A stretch of DNA of 64,000 nt from assembly GCA_019775845.1 (NCBI GenBank), contig JADQAV010000002.1, forward strand, positions 1,426,001 to 1,490,000, written 5' to 3'. The notes under the pieces are model-generated. The model was not told where the DNA came from and did no database searches. It was given only the letters and a program-made list of their open reading frames with translations. Every line of letters starts with the position of its first letter. Within the stretch, counting starts at the first letter, position 1. Made by a program: the position numbers and the translations under genes. Positions 46,532-56,612 of the stretch are shown here, in pieces. Origin of the DNA: Myrmaecium sp. VS I D KN 1 (taxonomy: Eukaryota; Ascomycota; Dothideomycetes; Valsariales; Valsariaceae).

Positions 46532-49500
46532 ATGACGAGTCTAAAGCGCTCACTGGGCTCGGATCCCCTTGCGCCTAACCTCGCAAGCAAGGTCTATGTG
46601 AGATCCACCAAAAGTGGCAAGGTGCAGAAGATAGTGAGAGAGGTTTATTTGCGACAAGACATATCTTGCTCGTCCCGACTATGCACAGCCTGCTCGTCCC
46701 TTACCCCTACAAGTTATCATGATAAAAGTACGTTGCATACGTTCTCTCGGCACGAAAAATACTAATACCTTGCAGCAACGCCGCTTGTTCTGTCGGAAAC
46801 ACCAGCTGGCACCAAATCTTTTCCAAATGGCCATTATATCGTGCCGGATACGAATGCCTTCTTGACTGGCATGGACCTTTTCGAAGAAGAGACCAATTTT
46901 CATGATGTCATTGTGCTTCAAACTGTACTTGAAGAAGTTAAGAATCAGTCGTTACCATTGTATCACCGGTTGATCAGTTTGACCAAGAACGAAGACAAAA
47001 GATTCTTCGTTTTTTTCAATGATTTTCGATTGGAAACCTATGTGGTAAGAGAGCAAGGGGAAAGCATCAACGATCGCAACGACCGTGCTGTACGGAGAGC
47101 GGTGAAGTGGTATGGGGAGCACTTGGAGGAGGCTGTCAAGGTCCGCCGAGGCTCCTCCAGATGTCCTTCTGTCGTTATGATCAGCGATGACAAGGAAAAT
47201 GTGCGAAAGGCCAAAGCGGATGGTGTGGCCGCGGTCACATGTGAGTCGCTCCAAATCGCATAGGAAGTTGTCCAAATGCTGATCCTTATAGTGGTCGACT
47301 ATGTGTCCGAGCTCCCGGATGCTGACAGATTGCTGGATATGGTGAAAGCAGGAAAGGGTCAAAGAGAAGAGAAAGAGGGAAAATCGCAGATGTTTTATCC
47401 AGAATACTTCTCTCTGTCCAAGATGCTGACAGGCGTCAAAGCTGGTGTCATGCATCAGGGAGTCTTCAATGTCTCACCATACAACTACCTTGAGGGCTCT
47501 GTGCATGTGCCTGCCTTCGAGAAACCACTCCTCGTTCTTGGTCGCGAAAACAGCAATCGTGCTATTTCCGGGGACATCGTGGTCGTCGAGGTACTCCCCA
47601 AGGATCAGTGGAAGACACCTTCCACGCAGATTGTCGAAGAAGAGACGGTGAACAAGAATGACAACCCCGATGCCGAGGAAAGCGAGAACGTGGTCACGGA
47701 GAGCGAGAGGAGGGCTCTGCAGGAGGAGGTAAAGAGAATACATGGAAAGAGTGCGGAAGGCCGACCTCAGCCAACCGCGCGTGTAGTGGGAATTATCAAG
47801 CGCAACTGGCGCCAATACGTAGGGCACGTTGACCGAGATTCCGTGAAATCGAGGTCAAAGCAGAGCCGTCAGCAACAGACGGTCTTCGTCATTCCTATGG
47901 ACAAGCGCATCCCCAAGATCAGGGTCCGCACTCGGCAAGCCGGTGAGCTTCTGGGGAAACGAGTTCTCATTACCATCGATTCCTGGGACCGGGAGTCCCG
48001 ATATCCCGTAGGACATTTTGTGCGGTCACTCGGAGAATTGGAGTCCAAAGGAGCGGAAACTGAGGCATTGTTGCTCGAGTTTGACGTTCAATATCGACCC
48101 TTTCCGAAAACCGTCTTGGACTGCTTGCCTGCTGAGGGCCATGACTGGAAAGTGCCTGCTAGCAAAGAAGACCCTGGATGGTCAGGTCGAAGGGATCTAC
48201 GGGACTTGCTTGTCTGCAGTATCGATCCCCCTGGCTGTGTCGATATCGACGATGCTTTACATGCGCGTCAATTACCGAACGGCAATTTCGAGGTTGGCGT
48301 GCACATTGCGGACGTATCGCACTTTGTCAAACCCAACAATGCCATGGACAAGGAGGCTGCTCTGAGAGGCACAACTGTCTACCTGGTCGACAAGCGTATT
48401 GACATGTTGCCTATGCTTTTGGGTACCGATCTCTGTTCACTCAAACCGTACGTCGAGCGGTACGCTTTCTCGGTGCTTTGGGAGGTCACACCAGATGCAG
48501 ACATTGTCAAGGCAGACTTCACCAAGTCTGTCATTCGATCGCGAGAAGCATTTAGTTACGAGCAGGCTCAAATCAGGATTGACGACGAGTCCCAACAGGA
48601 TGACCTGACTAAAGGCATGCGTACCTTGCTCATGTTGTCCAAGAAACTGAAGAAGAAACGTATGGATGCTGGAGCGCTCAACCTGGCAAGCCCCGAAGTC
48701 CGTGTGGAGATGGAGTCAGAGACGTCCGATCCTGCGGATGTCAAGACCAAGCAGTTACTGGATACCAACTCGCTTGTGGAAGAGTTCATGTTGCTTGCCA
48801 ATATCAGTGTTGCGGGGAAGAATTATGAAGCCTTCCCGCAAACGGCCCTACTCAGACGACACGCTGCCCCCCCGAAGACCAACTTCGAGGAGCTTGCAAA
48901 TCAGTTGCAGGTGAAGCGCGGTATGGAGCTTCGTACGGACAGCTCTAAGGCGCTGGCCGATTCTCTGGACACCTGCGTCGACCCGGCCGAGCCGTTCTTC
49001 AACACTCTGGTGCGCATCATGGCTACTCGATGCATGATGTCTGCGGAGTACTTCGTCGCCGGCAATCAGTCCTTCCCCGAGTTTCGCCATTACGGCCTGG
49101 CCAGCGAAATCTACACCCACTTCACCAGCCCCATCCGTCGGTACGCGGATCTGGAAGCGCACCGGCAGCTCGCGGCGGCCATTGAGTACGAGCAGCTGGA
49201 CCCCAGCTTGCACAGCAAGTCGAAACTGGAGGCCATCTGCAAAAACATCAACGTCCGGCACCGGAACGCGCAGTTCGCCGGACGCGCCAGCGTCGAGTAC
49301 TACGTCGGGCAGGCCCTCAAGGGTCGGGTGGTGGACGAGGATGGCTTTGTGATGAAGATCTTCTCGAACGGCTTCGTCGTCTTCGTGCCTCGGTTCGGGA
49401 TCGAGGGGCTGGTCCGGCTCCGCGACCTCGCGACTCCGGAGCCGGATGCGGTCTACGACGCCGAGAACTACACGCTCACCGTCACCGGGCCCCGGACGGT

Positions 49501-49594
49501 GACGGTCGAGCTGTTCCAGAAGGTCAAGGTGCGCATCTCGGACGAGCAGGAGGAATCGACGGGGAAGAGGAAGATCAAGCTCGCGTTGCTATAG
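46532..49594 (+). CDS. dis3: Exosome 3'-5' exoribonuclease and endonuclease Dis3/Rrp44
   Basis: Dis3 is the catalytic subunit of the nuclear and cytoplasmic RNA exosome. Exons 46532-46727, 46776-47240 and 47292-49594 give 987 residues, normal for the family. The N-terminal CR3 cysteine cluster ([12 protein letters not shown]) is followed by a PIN endonuclease domain ([30 protein letters not shown]). Next come the cold-shock domains ([38 protein letters not shown]). The RNB exonuclease domain carries the catalytic aspartates in [18 protein letters not shown] near residue 535, plus [19 protein letters not shown]-terminal S1-like domain ends the protein. The start at 46532 ([10 protein letters not shown]) is preferred over an in-frame ATG 22 codons upstream. 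It is divergent from VMA13. Confidence 0.97.
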
Positions 49595-52500
49595 TGGTAT
49601 GAGGTAAGGTAGTACGCAGGTCAAGTCACGACGAATTAGATATCTTCCTGCTCCGATCGTATATAGCGCGGGGGAGGGGGTTTCCACGGGACAAGTCATT
49701 CACGAGGCGTAAGGGTTCAAGATGCGAATCGGATGTACGGTATGAGGAAAACTAGGTAAATGGCGACCAAGCGCTTGAAAAAAAGATAAGCAAATCATTT
49801 TTCCGACCACCTGGTTGGAGGGACCTCTCTCTCTTTCTTTCGTTCCCTGCTCATCAGCTTCCAATGGCTTTCCACGCGCCTTTCTCTCCTTTCCCCTACC
49901 CCACCTCCCTCTGGGAATTCCTCACTGTCGCGATTACAAGACTGTGCAGGTTCCGTTTGTCGGCTGGGCATCGATCAACCACCACAGGGAGGGGGGAGGG
50001 GGCAAAGCATACCGTGCCGTGCCACCATCGTTCCTTCTTCCGTGGTAGTTGAGTCTTTCCTTGCTTACCCCTCCTCCTCTTTCTTTCTTTCCTCTTCTTT
50101 GTTCTCCTCCATGAGAATCGCTGTTAGTTGTGAATAGCTGGATGGACGGGGCAACTCGGTGTCCTAGGTACTACGCAGCTTGTGATTTTGATTTTAATTT
50201 TAATCTTGATTTTGAATTTTGAATTTTTTTATTTATTTTTTTTGCTTCTGTCTTACAGTATATATATATATGCTCACATGGTATAGATATGCATAGAGAG
50301 CATAATAATTATAGCATGTTTTCTTTCTTTGGGTTTTCTCTCTTTTTTTGTTTATTAGATTCGTTTATTTTCTTTTACTGTTTCCTTGTTGTTTTAATAA
50401 CTCGGGCGTCGATATTCTCCCTACAAGATACATATCTCATCCATCTTTACGTCGAATCCTTAAGGCAATGAGTGTGGTCGGTTCGTATGCTACAGGTCAG
50501 CCAGCCGGTCGGTTCAGGAATGAGGAATGCCATGACTCGGCCAACATCCGCGTAGCGATTCCTTATCTCTCTCATCTCCGCGTTCTACAGCGTGGACTTC
50601 AGCTCCCCTCGCCACTCTATGTACTGCACTGCACTCCAGCAGAGCGGCTGTTTCGGTTCGAGTCAGAAGAACGTGCAGAAGAGCTAAACCTTAGCTCGCA
50701 GCACTCGTGGCAGCACTTGATGGCTATGGAAATTACAAGAATAGCCGCAGCGGAAAAGAAGGAAAGCAGGAAAAAACCTGGTTTTCTTCTTCACCCTTAC
50801 ATGCAAGGAGAATGTGGTGGCAGCTGTGCATGCGCGCCTAGGTGCATGGTATGGTATGGTGCCGGTTCGATGCACCCCCTGCTGCTGCTGCTGCTGGTTC
50901 CTGGCATTGCGATGCACCCTACTACAGTACGAATCGCTGGCGACCTTATCGGATCAGGCAAGGGTCAATCTTGGAAACCTGATGGAGGGTGGAAGAGGAA
51001 AGGGGGCACTGGGAGGTCAGGAATGTACTCCGTACTGTACCAATTACCAGTACCGATGATATCTTGTTATGTTTGCTCCTCGGAGAGTTGGTAAGGGTGC
51101 TAAAAGATGTGAGAGCTGGACGATCAAGTTTCAAGTGAAGGAAAAGAGGAGTTCACCACGGTAAGCATCATGACGGCAAGTCCCTGGGATCTCCTGGTTT
51201 TGTCCGGAAGACAAGGAGCAAGCAAGGAAAGGGGATCGAATCGGATCGGATTGATGGACATAAAACTTTCAACCAGTTGAATGATCAGCTGTCCATCCTT
51301 CTCCGGAGGTCAGCCGCGCAAACGACTCAAGGAGGGGAAGAGAGGGGGGAAGGGGACCCATCTGCACGTCCACTCTTGTGCCGCCTGTGGCTTGACTGTG
51401 AGGCACGCGGACCTCGGCGGCCATGGCACGGGGAGAGTCATGTCTCATTCTTCCCAGGGGTCCTGCTCCCCCTCGTGCGAAACCGTCGTTAACGGCTGGG
51501 GCCAGCGGGCAACGGGCGGCAGGAATGGCGGATGGCGGACGGTGAAAGCGGGGGCGACGGGAGTTCAGCGGGCGGATTGGAAGTGCATCAGTGCATGAGG
51601 ATGGGCCGGGACTTGGCAGGCCCTCCACCCTTCGAATGCCCCTCAGGGCCAAGCGAACACTGGAGGGCATCCTGAGCCAGTCGCTGGCATTTCTCTGCTC
51701 TTTCCTACCAGGTAGGTCCTCTCTGCTTCCCCTCCGACGTGGCAGTGGCGATGAAGCCGAGTTGGTACGGATTAGAGGTAGAGGACCTGCCACGCCTGCC
51801 TCTTGTTCCTGACTCCTGCCTGACGTGCAGCTGCCACACGCTGCCACACGCTGCCACACGCTGCCACACGCCGGACTCCACTGAAGAGCCCCCCGACTCA
51901 ACCAGGCACCTCATCCCCTCCTGCATCCCGTCCTGGCTCGGCTCGGGCTGGTCATCAGGAACAGGCAAGGCCCGGCTGGTCCGGCTGTTCGTCGCGCGAG
52001 CATCCCTGCCCGCCAGCCCGGAGGCATGCACGATTCGAGTAACGATGGAGAGGGAGGGAGAGATTGCGCGCAGCAACTCTCACCCACCCGGGCCACCCAC
52101 CTCCACCCGCAACATCCACTGCACCCACCCATCTCCCACCACCTCCCACCACCTCCCATCGAACTCACCAATCCACCGTCAACCATCTGGTGCGGGCTTG
52201 CGACGTGCGACTGGCGAGCTTGGCCCAACGCGGATGCATCATGCATGTTCATCGATCGTCATCGTCTTTCCGTTTCCCACTTCGTCCATGGCGAACGGAT
52301 GTGCTCTCGCCCCATCCGTTCGAGTTCATCTGTCTGAACCCCCTTGACCTATAAGCCGGTCTCTCCTGTTCTTCCCCTCCACCGCCGTCCTGACCCGTCC
52401 ACACCGCTGCTGACTCTTCTTCGCCTTTTCTCTTACTGGCGGTGGTGGTGGTCTTCTTTCCTACCCTTTGCTTGTTTCTCTCACGCCGTACTGTGCCTGA

Positions 52501-52922
52501 ACCATCCCGCCTTATTCTTCTTTCGCGGGACGAGGCCGGACACGCCTGATCGCTGGGACCAGTTCGCTCTTTCGTCGGAGTTTGCTGCTCTCAAGTCTTC
52601 TCACACTCTCCTTCACTCGTTTGGCGAACAGCCCGCTCTAGACACATTGCCCGTACCTTCCACGAACCTCAGCTTTTGCCTTCTCCCTCCCTTCTTTCCG
52701 GATCCGACATGCTCGCCTCAACCGTTTAATAGCGGAGTTGCGACGTTACCTATCGAGGAATTCTAGGCAGCATCGCGCTTTCCCGTGGTGGTACGCTGGT
52801 GAACGGCCTTTCTCTACAGTGCCACCTCAGTGCCTGATTGCCCCATCTGACCTGCGTCGGAGTAAAATATTCACCATTTTTCAAGCCCTCCGCCTTTTCT
52901 TCGACTGGTTACAGAATTTACC
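49595..52922. other. 3.3 kb gene-free region between DIS3 and a membrane-protein gene
   Basis: No supported coding sequence. It contains T-rich runs near 50040-50260 and a (TA)n run at about 50260-50271. It also has a CTG run at about 50879-50895, a 10 bp minisatellite at 51831-51870, and C-rich CCCACC tracts near 52080-52160. The last several hundred bases are pyrimidine-rich and look like the promoter and long leader of the gene at 52923. Open frames up to about 250 codons occur but are low complexity and match nothing I know. Confidence 0.45.
51831..51870. repeat. 10 bp minisatellite (CTGCCACACG)x4
   Basis: Four perfect tandem copies of a 10 bp unit in otherwise ordinary intergenic sequence. 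A partial unit precedes them. Confidence 0.95.
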
Positions 52923-53648
52923 ATGGTGGGGACCGATGGAGGATCAAAATCGCATGGTTCTGGACACTCCAAGAACCTATACATCGTCCTTGGCACCATA
53001 ATCGGCATGCTGGCCGTTGCTCTGATCGTTGCGATTGGTCTTCTGGTCACCCGCCGCATGAGGAAGAAGCTTCGCCAGAAGCCTCGCATCTTCCCAGGCC
53101 GCCCCGTCACGCCGCTCGACGATGCCGAATTCAATTCATGGCGCCGTCCGAGCACGCACTCCGCCCGTCCCGAGAAACACTCCATGACGGTCCGCCACAG
53201 CGTCTCTGTGACAAAGCGTCCCCTGGTTCAGCACACGTATGCGGCTGAGATGCCGTCCCCGCCACCTCCCGCCGCGAACGTCCACACGAAATATGGAAGC
53301 CTGGAGAAGGAGCTTGCTTCGTACGAAAACACACGAAGTCGACAGTCTACCCTTGATAGTGATCGCCCACCGTCTCTCGCATACGGAACCATGAAAGCCG
53401 CCAGCAACGATGATCCTGACAAGCCGTTCGCCTCTGCTCCGGATGAAGATGATATAATGCCTTGGTTTCCGGACTCTAGACCAACTCCCCCCGCCGCGAC
53501 CAGCAGCCCACAAGGAAGGACCCAGCATATCCATTACCCCAGCGTTAGTGAGACGAGCGAGTTCGAATTTGGCTTTGGTGAAGAGAAGGAGATGGGGATC
53601 GGAAAGAGACATGAGCCGGCGAATGGACCGTCTCATGGGATGATATGA
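52923..53648 (+). CDS. Small single-pass membrane protein, unknown function
   Basis: A 241-residue intronless frame starts in good context (ACCATGG). A short Gly/Ser-rich N-terminus precedes one hydrophobic segment at residues 19-43 (NLYIVLGTIIGMLAVALIVA, then IGLLVT). A basic stop-transfer run RRMRKKLRQK follows. The rest is a proline/serine-rich, probably disordered cytoplasmic tail with PRPVTPL-like and acidic patches (DEDDIMPWFPD). The layout resembles the membrane-plus-tail part of Mid2/WSC-type sensors, but there is no signal peptide or ectodomain. An upstream exon could have been missed in the pyrimidine-rich region. I do not recognise a family. Confidence 0.65.
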   Translation: MVGTDGGSKSHGSGHSKNLYIVLGTIIGMLAVALIVAIGLLVTRRMRKKLRQKPRIFPGRPVTPLDDAEFNSWRRPSTHSARPEKHSMTVRHSVSVTKRPLVQHTYAAEMPSPPPPAANVHTKYGSLEKELASYENTRSRQSTLDSDRPPSLAYGTMKAASNDDPDKPFASAPDEDDIMPWFPDSRPTPPAATSSPQGRTQHIHYPSVSETSEFEFGFGEEKEMGIGKRHEPANGPSHGMI

Positions 53649-54400
53649 CGACGAAACGGATATGGACAAGGCGATTGCACTCATCCCTCGTTCGATCTCT
53701 GCACTGGTCACGCCTTGTACTGACGTGCATGCTTCGGCCTCAACTCTTCGGCCCCCTTTGGGTACGATTCACATCATCCAAATGCCTGTTCCTGGCCAGT
53801 GGTTGTCCACTCCCTATAACTTGGCCTACCGGTGCCTTCTTGCCGCGCAATTGGCGGAGAGAAGTTCTCCTCTCTCCTACCCCTTTCATTCATGTTACAG
53901 AATGATGACCGCGGTGGCGGAATGTTTTCGTTTGCTTACTCTTTTCCTCATCTTTGTCATGCCCCTGATTTTGATACCCTATTTGTTTGATTCTCTAGTT
54001 GACTATTTATTCCACGATCATACATTTTGTCCACTCGTGGTGGCGTTCAGCAACAAAGGCTCTATCTGGTGGGGAGGTAGGGCCTGCTATGCAAAGCAAA
54101 CGGGTTGGCTGATTTCTTGATCCGTTTATTTTTATTACCCATTGTTTATCACTTTCTTCTTTCCAACTTTGAGCGTGGGTGTGGCGCCGGTAGATAGATG
54201 CAATGAGTACGTCCACTGAAAGACGGGAATTCCACCGCGTCATTTGTGCCTGCTGCGCGGGTGGCGAAGAGCGTGGATGCAAGGGGAGCGACATGGAGAG
54301 TGTGATACTTGGAGAATACAACAAGTGACAAATAAGCCATCAAGCATGTAGTGAAGATATCTGTGATAATACTCCTGATCACCACTGATGGTCTCACGTC
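53649..54400. other. Spacer between the membrane-protein gene and the short Harbinger-type element
   Basis: 3' UTR-like sequence followed by DNA without a supported gene. Confidence 0.45.
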
Positions 54401-54403
54401 TCA

Positions 54404-54992
54404 GGGCCTGTTTACCTGCGGTACGTTAAGGCCGAATCGGGAGTTATAACGCGGTGGCGGTGCAAACGTACCGCTAACGTAAGGCGTGTTTACTTGCGTT
54501 AAGGCCTAACGCAGCCTGCGGTAGAATAAGACCCTCTTAGTGATTTTAGACTGAATTTGCCCCAGTTATCTACTATAACAGGTAAATACTGCCTAACGCA
54601 GCCCCTTATCCTTAACGTAGGGAGGAGGGCAGCGTTTAGCAACCGCAGGCCTGCGAAAAGCCTGCGAAAAGCAACTACTGCTGGCCTGCGAAAAGTAACC
54701 ACGCAGGCCTGCGAAGAGTAACTACTACAGGCCTGCGAAAAGCCTGCGAAAAGCCTGCGAAAAGCCTGCGAAAAGCCTGCGAAAAGTAACTACCGCTGGT
54801 GATTACCGCTGCGAAGAGCTAGGTATACCTGCCTACGTATTACTACGGTAAACCTGCGGAAAACTACTTCTCATAACGTAGGTAAACATGCCTTCCGTTA
54901 GCGGTACGTTATTCTCTGACTAATCTGCCACGCCGGCATGCCGCTATATGGGCCATGGCTCCACCGTTAACGTACCGCAGGTAAACGGGGCC
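54404..54992. mobile_element. 589 bp non-autonomous Harbinger element (MITE), not RIPed
   Basis: Terminal inverted repeats of 25 bp (54404-54428 and 54968-54992) begin GGGCCTGTTTACCTGCGGTA and match the 3 kb element at 15350-18381. TCA flanks both sides (54401-54403 and 54993-54995), a T-N-A duplication as expected. Beyond the terminal repeats, about 100 bp on the left and 120 bp on the right also align with the large copy. The middle is unrelated and holds an 11 bp minisatellite. CpA and TpG are normal, so the copy escaped RIP. It carries no coding sequence and would need a transposase in trans. Confidence 0.92.
54649..54786. repeat. 11 bp CCTGCGAAAAG minisatellite inside the short element
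   Basis: About nine copies of CCTGCGAAAAG or near variants. Five are in direct tandem (about 54731-54786) and the others are spaced by short AACTAC-containing linkers. The unit begins with CCTGCG, the same hexamer found in the terminal repeats. Confidence 0.93.
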
Positions 54993-54995
54993 TCA

Positions 54996-55415
54996 CTCGG
55001 TACATTAGTCAGCCTTCCCGCTCCCCCAGATGCTGGCCCACAGATCAGGGTCCGGTCCGGGCTTGGCACGCTTGGGTGGACGAAGGCGGGGACAGCCCAC
55101 CAAAGAAAGACGGGCGGGACAGCTGAAAGCTTCACCGCCCTTCCGTGTCACTCACCATCGTCACCTCCTGTCTTCAAGTTGTCTCCACACGTTCCAAACA
55201 AAACACCACAAACCCGTCGCTTGCCTGTGCGCTCACCTTTCCCCGGCTTTTTTCTTTTCTGTCTATCGCTTGGACACATCTCGCACTGTCCACCTCTGTT
55301 TCCTGTCCACATCGCACACATTGCTCACCCGCATACTCGCATACTCGCATCTTTGCAACGCACGCGATATCCGTCCTCAGTCCTCACCTGCACTCCTCCA
55401 CTTCCACCCACCACC
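54996..55415. promoter_or_regulatory. Upstream region of the APQ12-like gene
   Basis: 420 bp between the right target duplication of the short element and the APQ12-like start. The half nearest the gene is C- and CT-rich, like a fungal promoter and leader. The transposon sits just upstream and could supply regulatory sequence. Confidence 0.45.
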
Positions 55416-55976
55416 ATGGACGTCCTTCTCGATAACTTACACTTGATGCAAGGTATGTACTACTACTACTACAACAATCCCTCCCTCCCTTCTTGCTCAC
55501 CTATCTAACCCGCCCTCTCTCTGTCTCCAGACTTCACCATCGCCGCGGTCCCACGCCTCCTACCCGGACCACTGACCAGCCTCCTCGAGGCGATCGGCGG
55601 GACCGTCCTGCCGCCGCTGCACACCCTGCTCAACACGCTCGTGCACGCGCCCGACCTGCCCTCGCTCGCCGTCACCCTGCTCCTCCTCGTCGCCTCGCTC
55701 AAGCTGGTCGAGTACGCGGTCCGGACGGTGTTCTTCTGGGTCCGGGTCGGGGTGCGGGCCGCTTGCTGGCTCGCCGTGGCCGGTCTCGCGCTTTGGTGCT
55801 ACCAGCGCGGCGTTGAAGGCTTCGTCGCCGACCTGGTTTATTTCTCCGACTACTTCGCTGCTCAGCTCGCCGTCGCCCGGGACGAGGCGAGGGAGATGTT
55901 GGAGCGCGAGAAGACTGGTGCCGGCGCGGGTGGACGGTATGGACAGCAGGTGCCGGTGGGCAGGAGGGGGTGGTGA
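55416..55976 (+). CDS. APQ12-like nuclear envelope/ER membrane protein
   Basis: APQ12 family proteins act in nuclear pore biogenesis and nuclear-envelope membrane homeostasis. Exons 55416-55452 and 55531-55976 give 160 residues. MDVLLDNLHLMQ joins DFTIAAVPRLLPGPLTSLLE across a 78 bp intron. Two hydrophobic segments follow: LAVTLLLLVASLKLVEYAV, and VFFWVRVGVRAACWLAVAGL leading into ALWCYQRG. This is the family's double-membrane hairpin. An amphipathic C-terminal part (YFAAQLAVARDEAREMLERE) comes after. Length and order fit the fungal members. The assignment rests on this pattern, not on a unique catalytic motif. Confidence 0.8.
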
Positions 55977-56612
55977 AGTGAATCCCGACACTTTTGTCGT
56001 CCTTGGATGACTTGAGTTCCCCGGCTTTTCTCTTTGTGCTTTTCCCTTGTGGTCTGGGCCCGAAAAGAGTCTCCTGCTTGGATCACCATTTTTCTTTCCT
56101 TGGGGGGTTTTCACGACCACGACTACCACCACGATTACGATGACGACGAGAACTACCGTTGGGATGTTCGAATGATACACGTACACCACGATCGGCACGC
56201 ACCTTGGACGGTTCTGTCACAACTTGGACGCATTATCATAGCACTAACGCCAAAAAGACATGAAGAGAGGGGAATAGGAAGAAGACCTCCTGGACAGATC
56301 ACAGAATTGGGGCCGTTCTTGTTTTCATTTCTTCAGCATCACGGACACCGATCTAGGCTGGCGGTGTATGTTCCCGAGGGCGTTTCTCGAGAGTACGGAG
56401 GAGAGGGCGTGGGGGGAAGGGGGCGTTCGTGGGCCTTTCATGGTTCGGTCTTCTGCAAGCGGAAAAATCCTGCATATCCAACTCACCTCTAACTCCGGCA
56501 TGATGTGATCGATCTCAGGCGTGATCCAGATATGTATGTATGTCATGACGATTCCGTGTGAAGGCGCGGGGCCTAACGGTCCTGTATCTCGACAATGATC
56601 CTATCTAGAACT
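55977..56612. other. Convergent intergenic region, APQ12-like and TBCE 3' ends
   Basis: 636 bp between two convergent stop codons. No gene or terminator hairpin is evident. Confidence 0.45.

Noticed and set aside
46341-46553. 70-codon minus-strand frame between VMA13 and DIS3
   Set aside because: It overlaps the DIS3 start codon, has no recognised family and fits in a shared promoter. It could be a small gene, but support is too weak.
50348-51094. 248-codon plus-strand frame in the DIS3 downstream region
   Set aside because: It starts in a T-rich tract, contains simple-repeat residues and matches nothing recognised.
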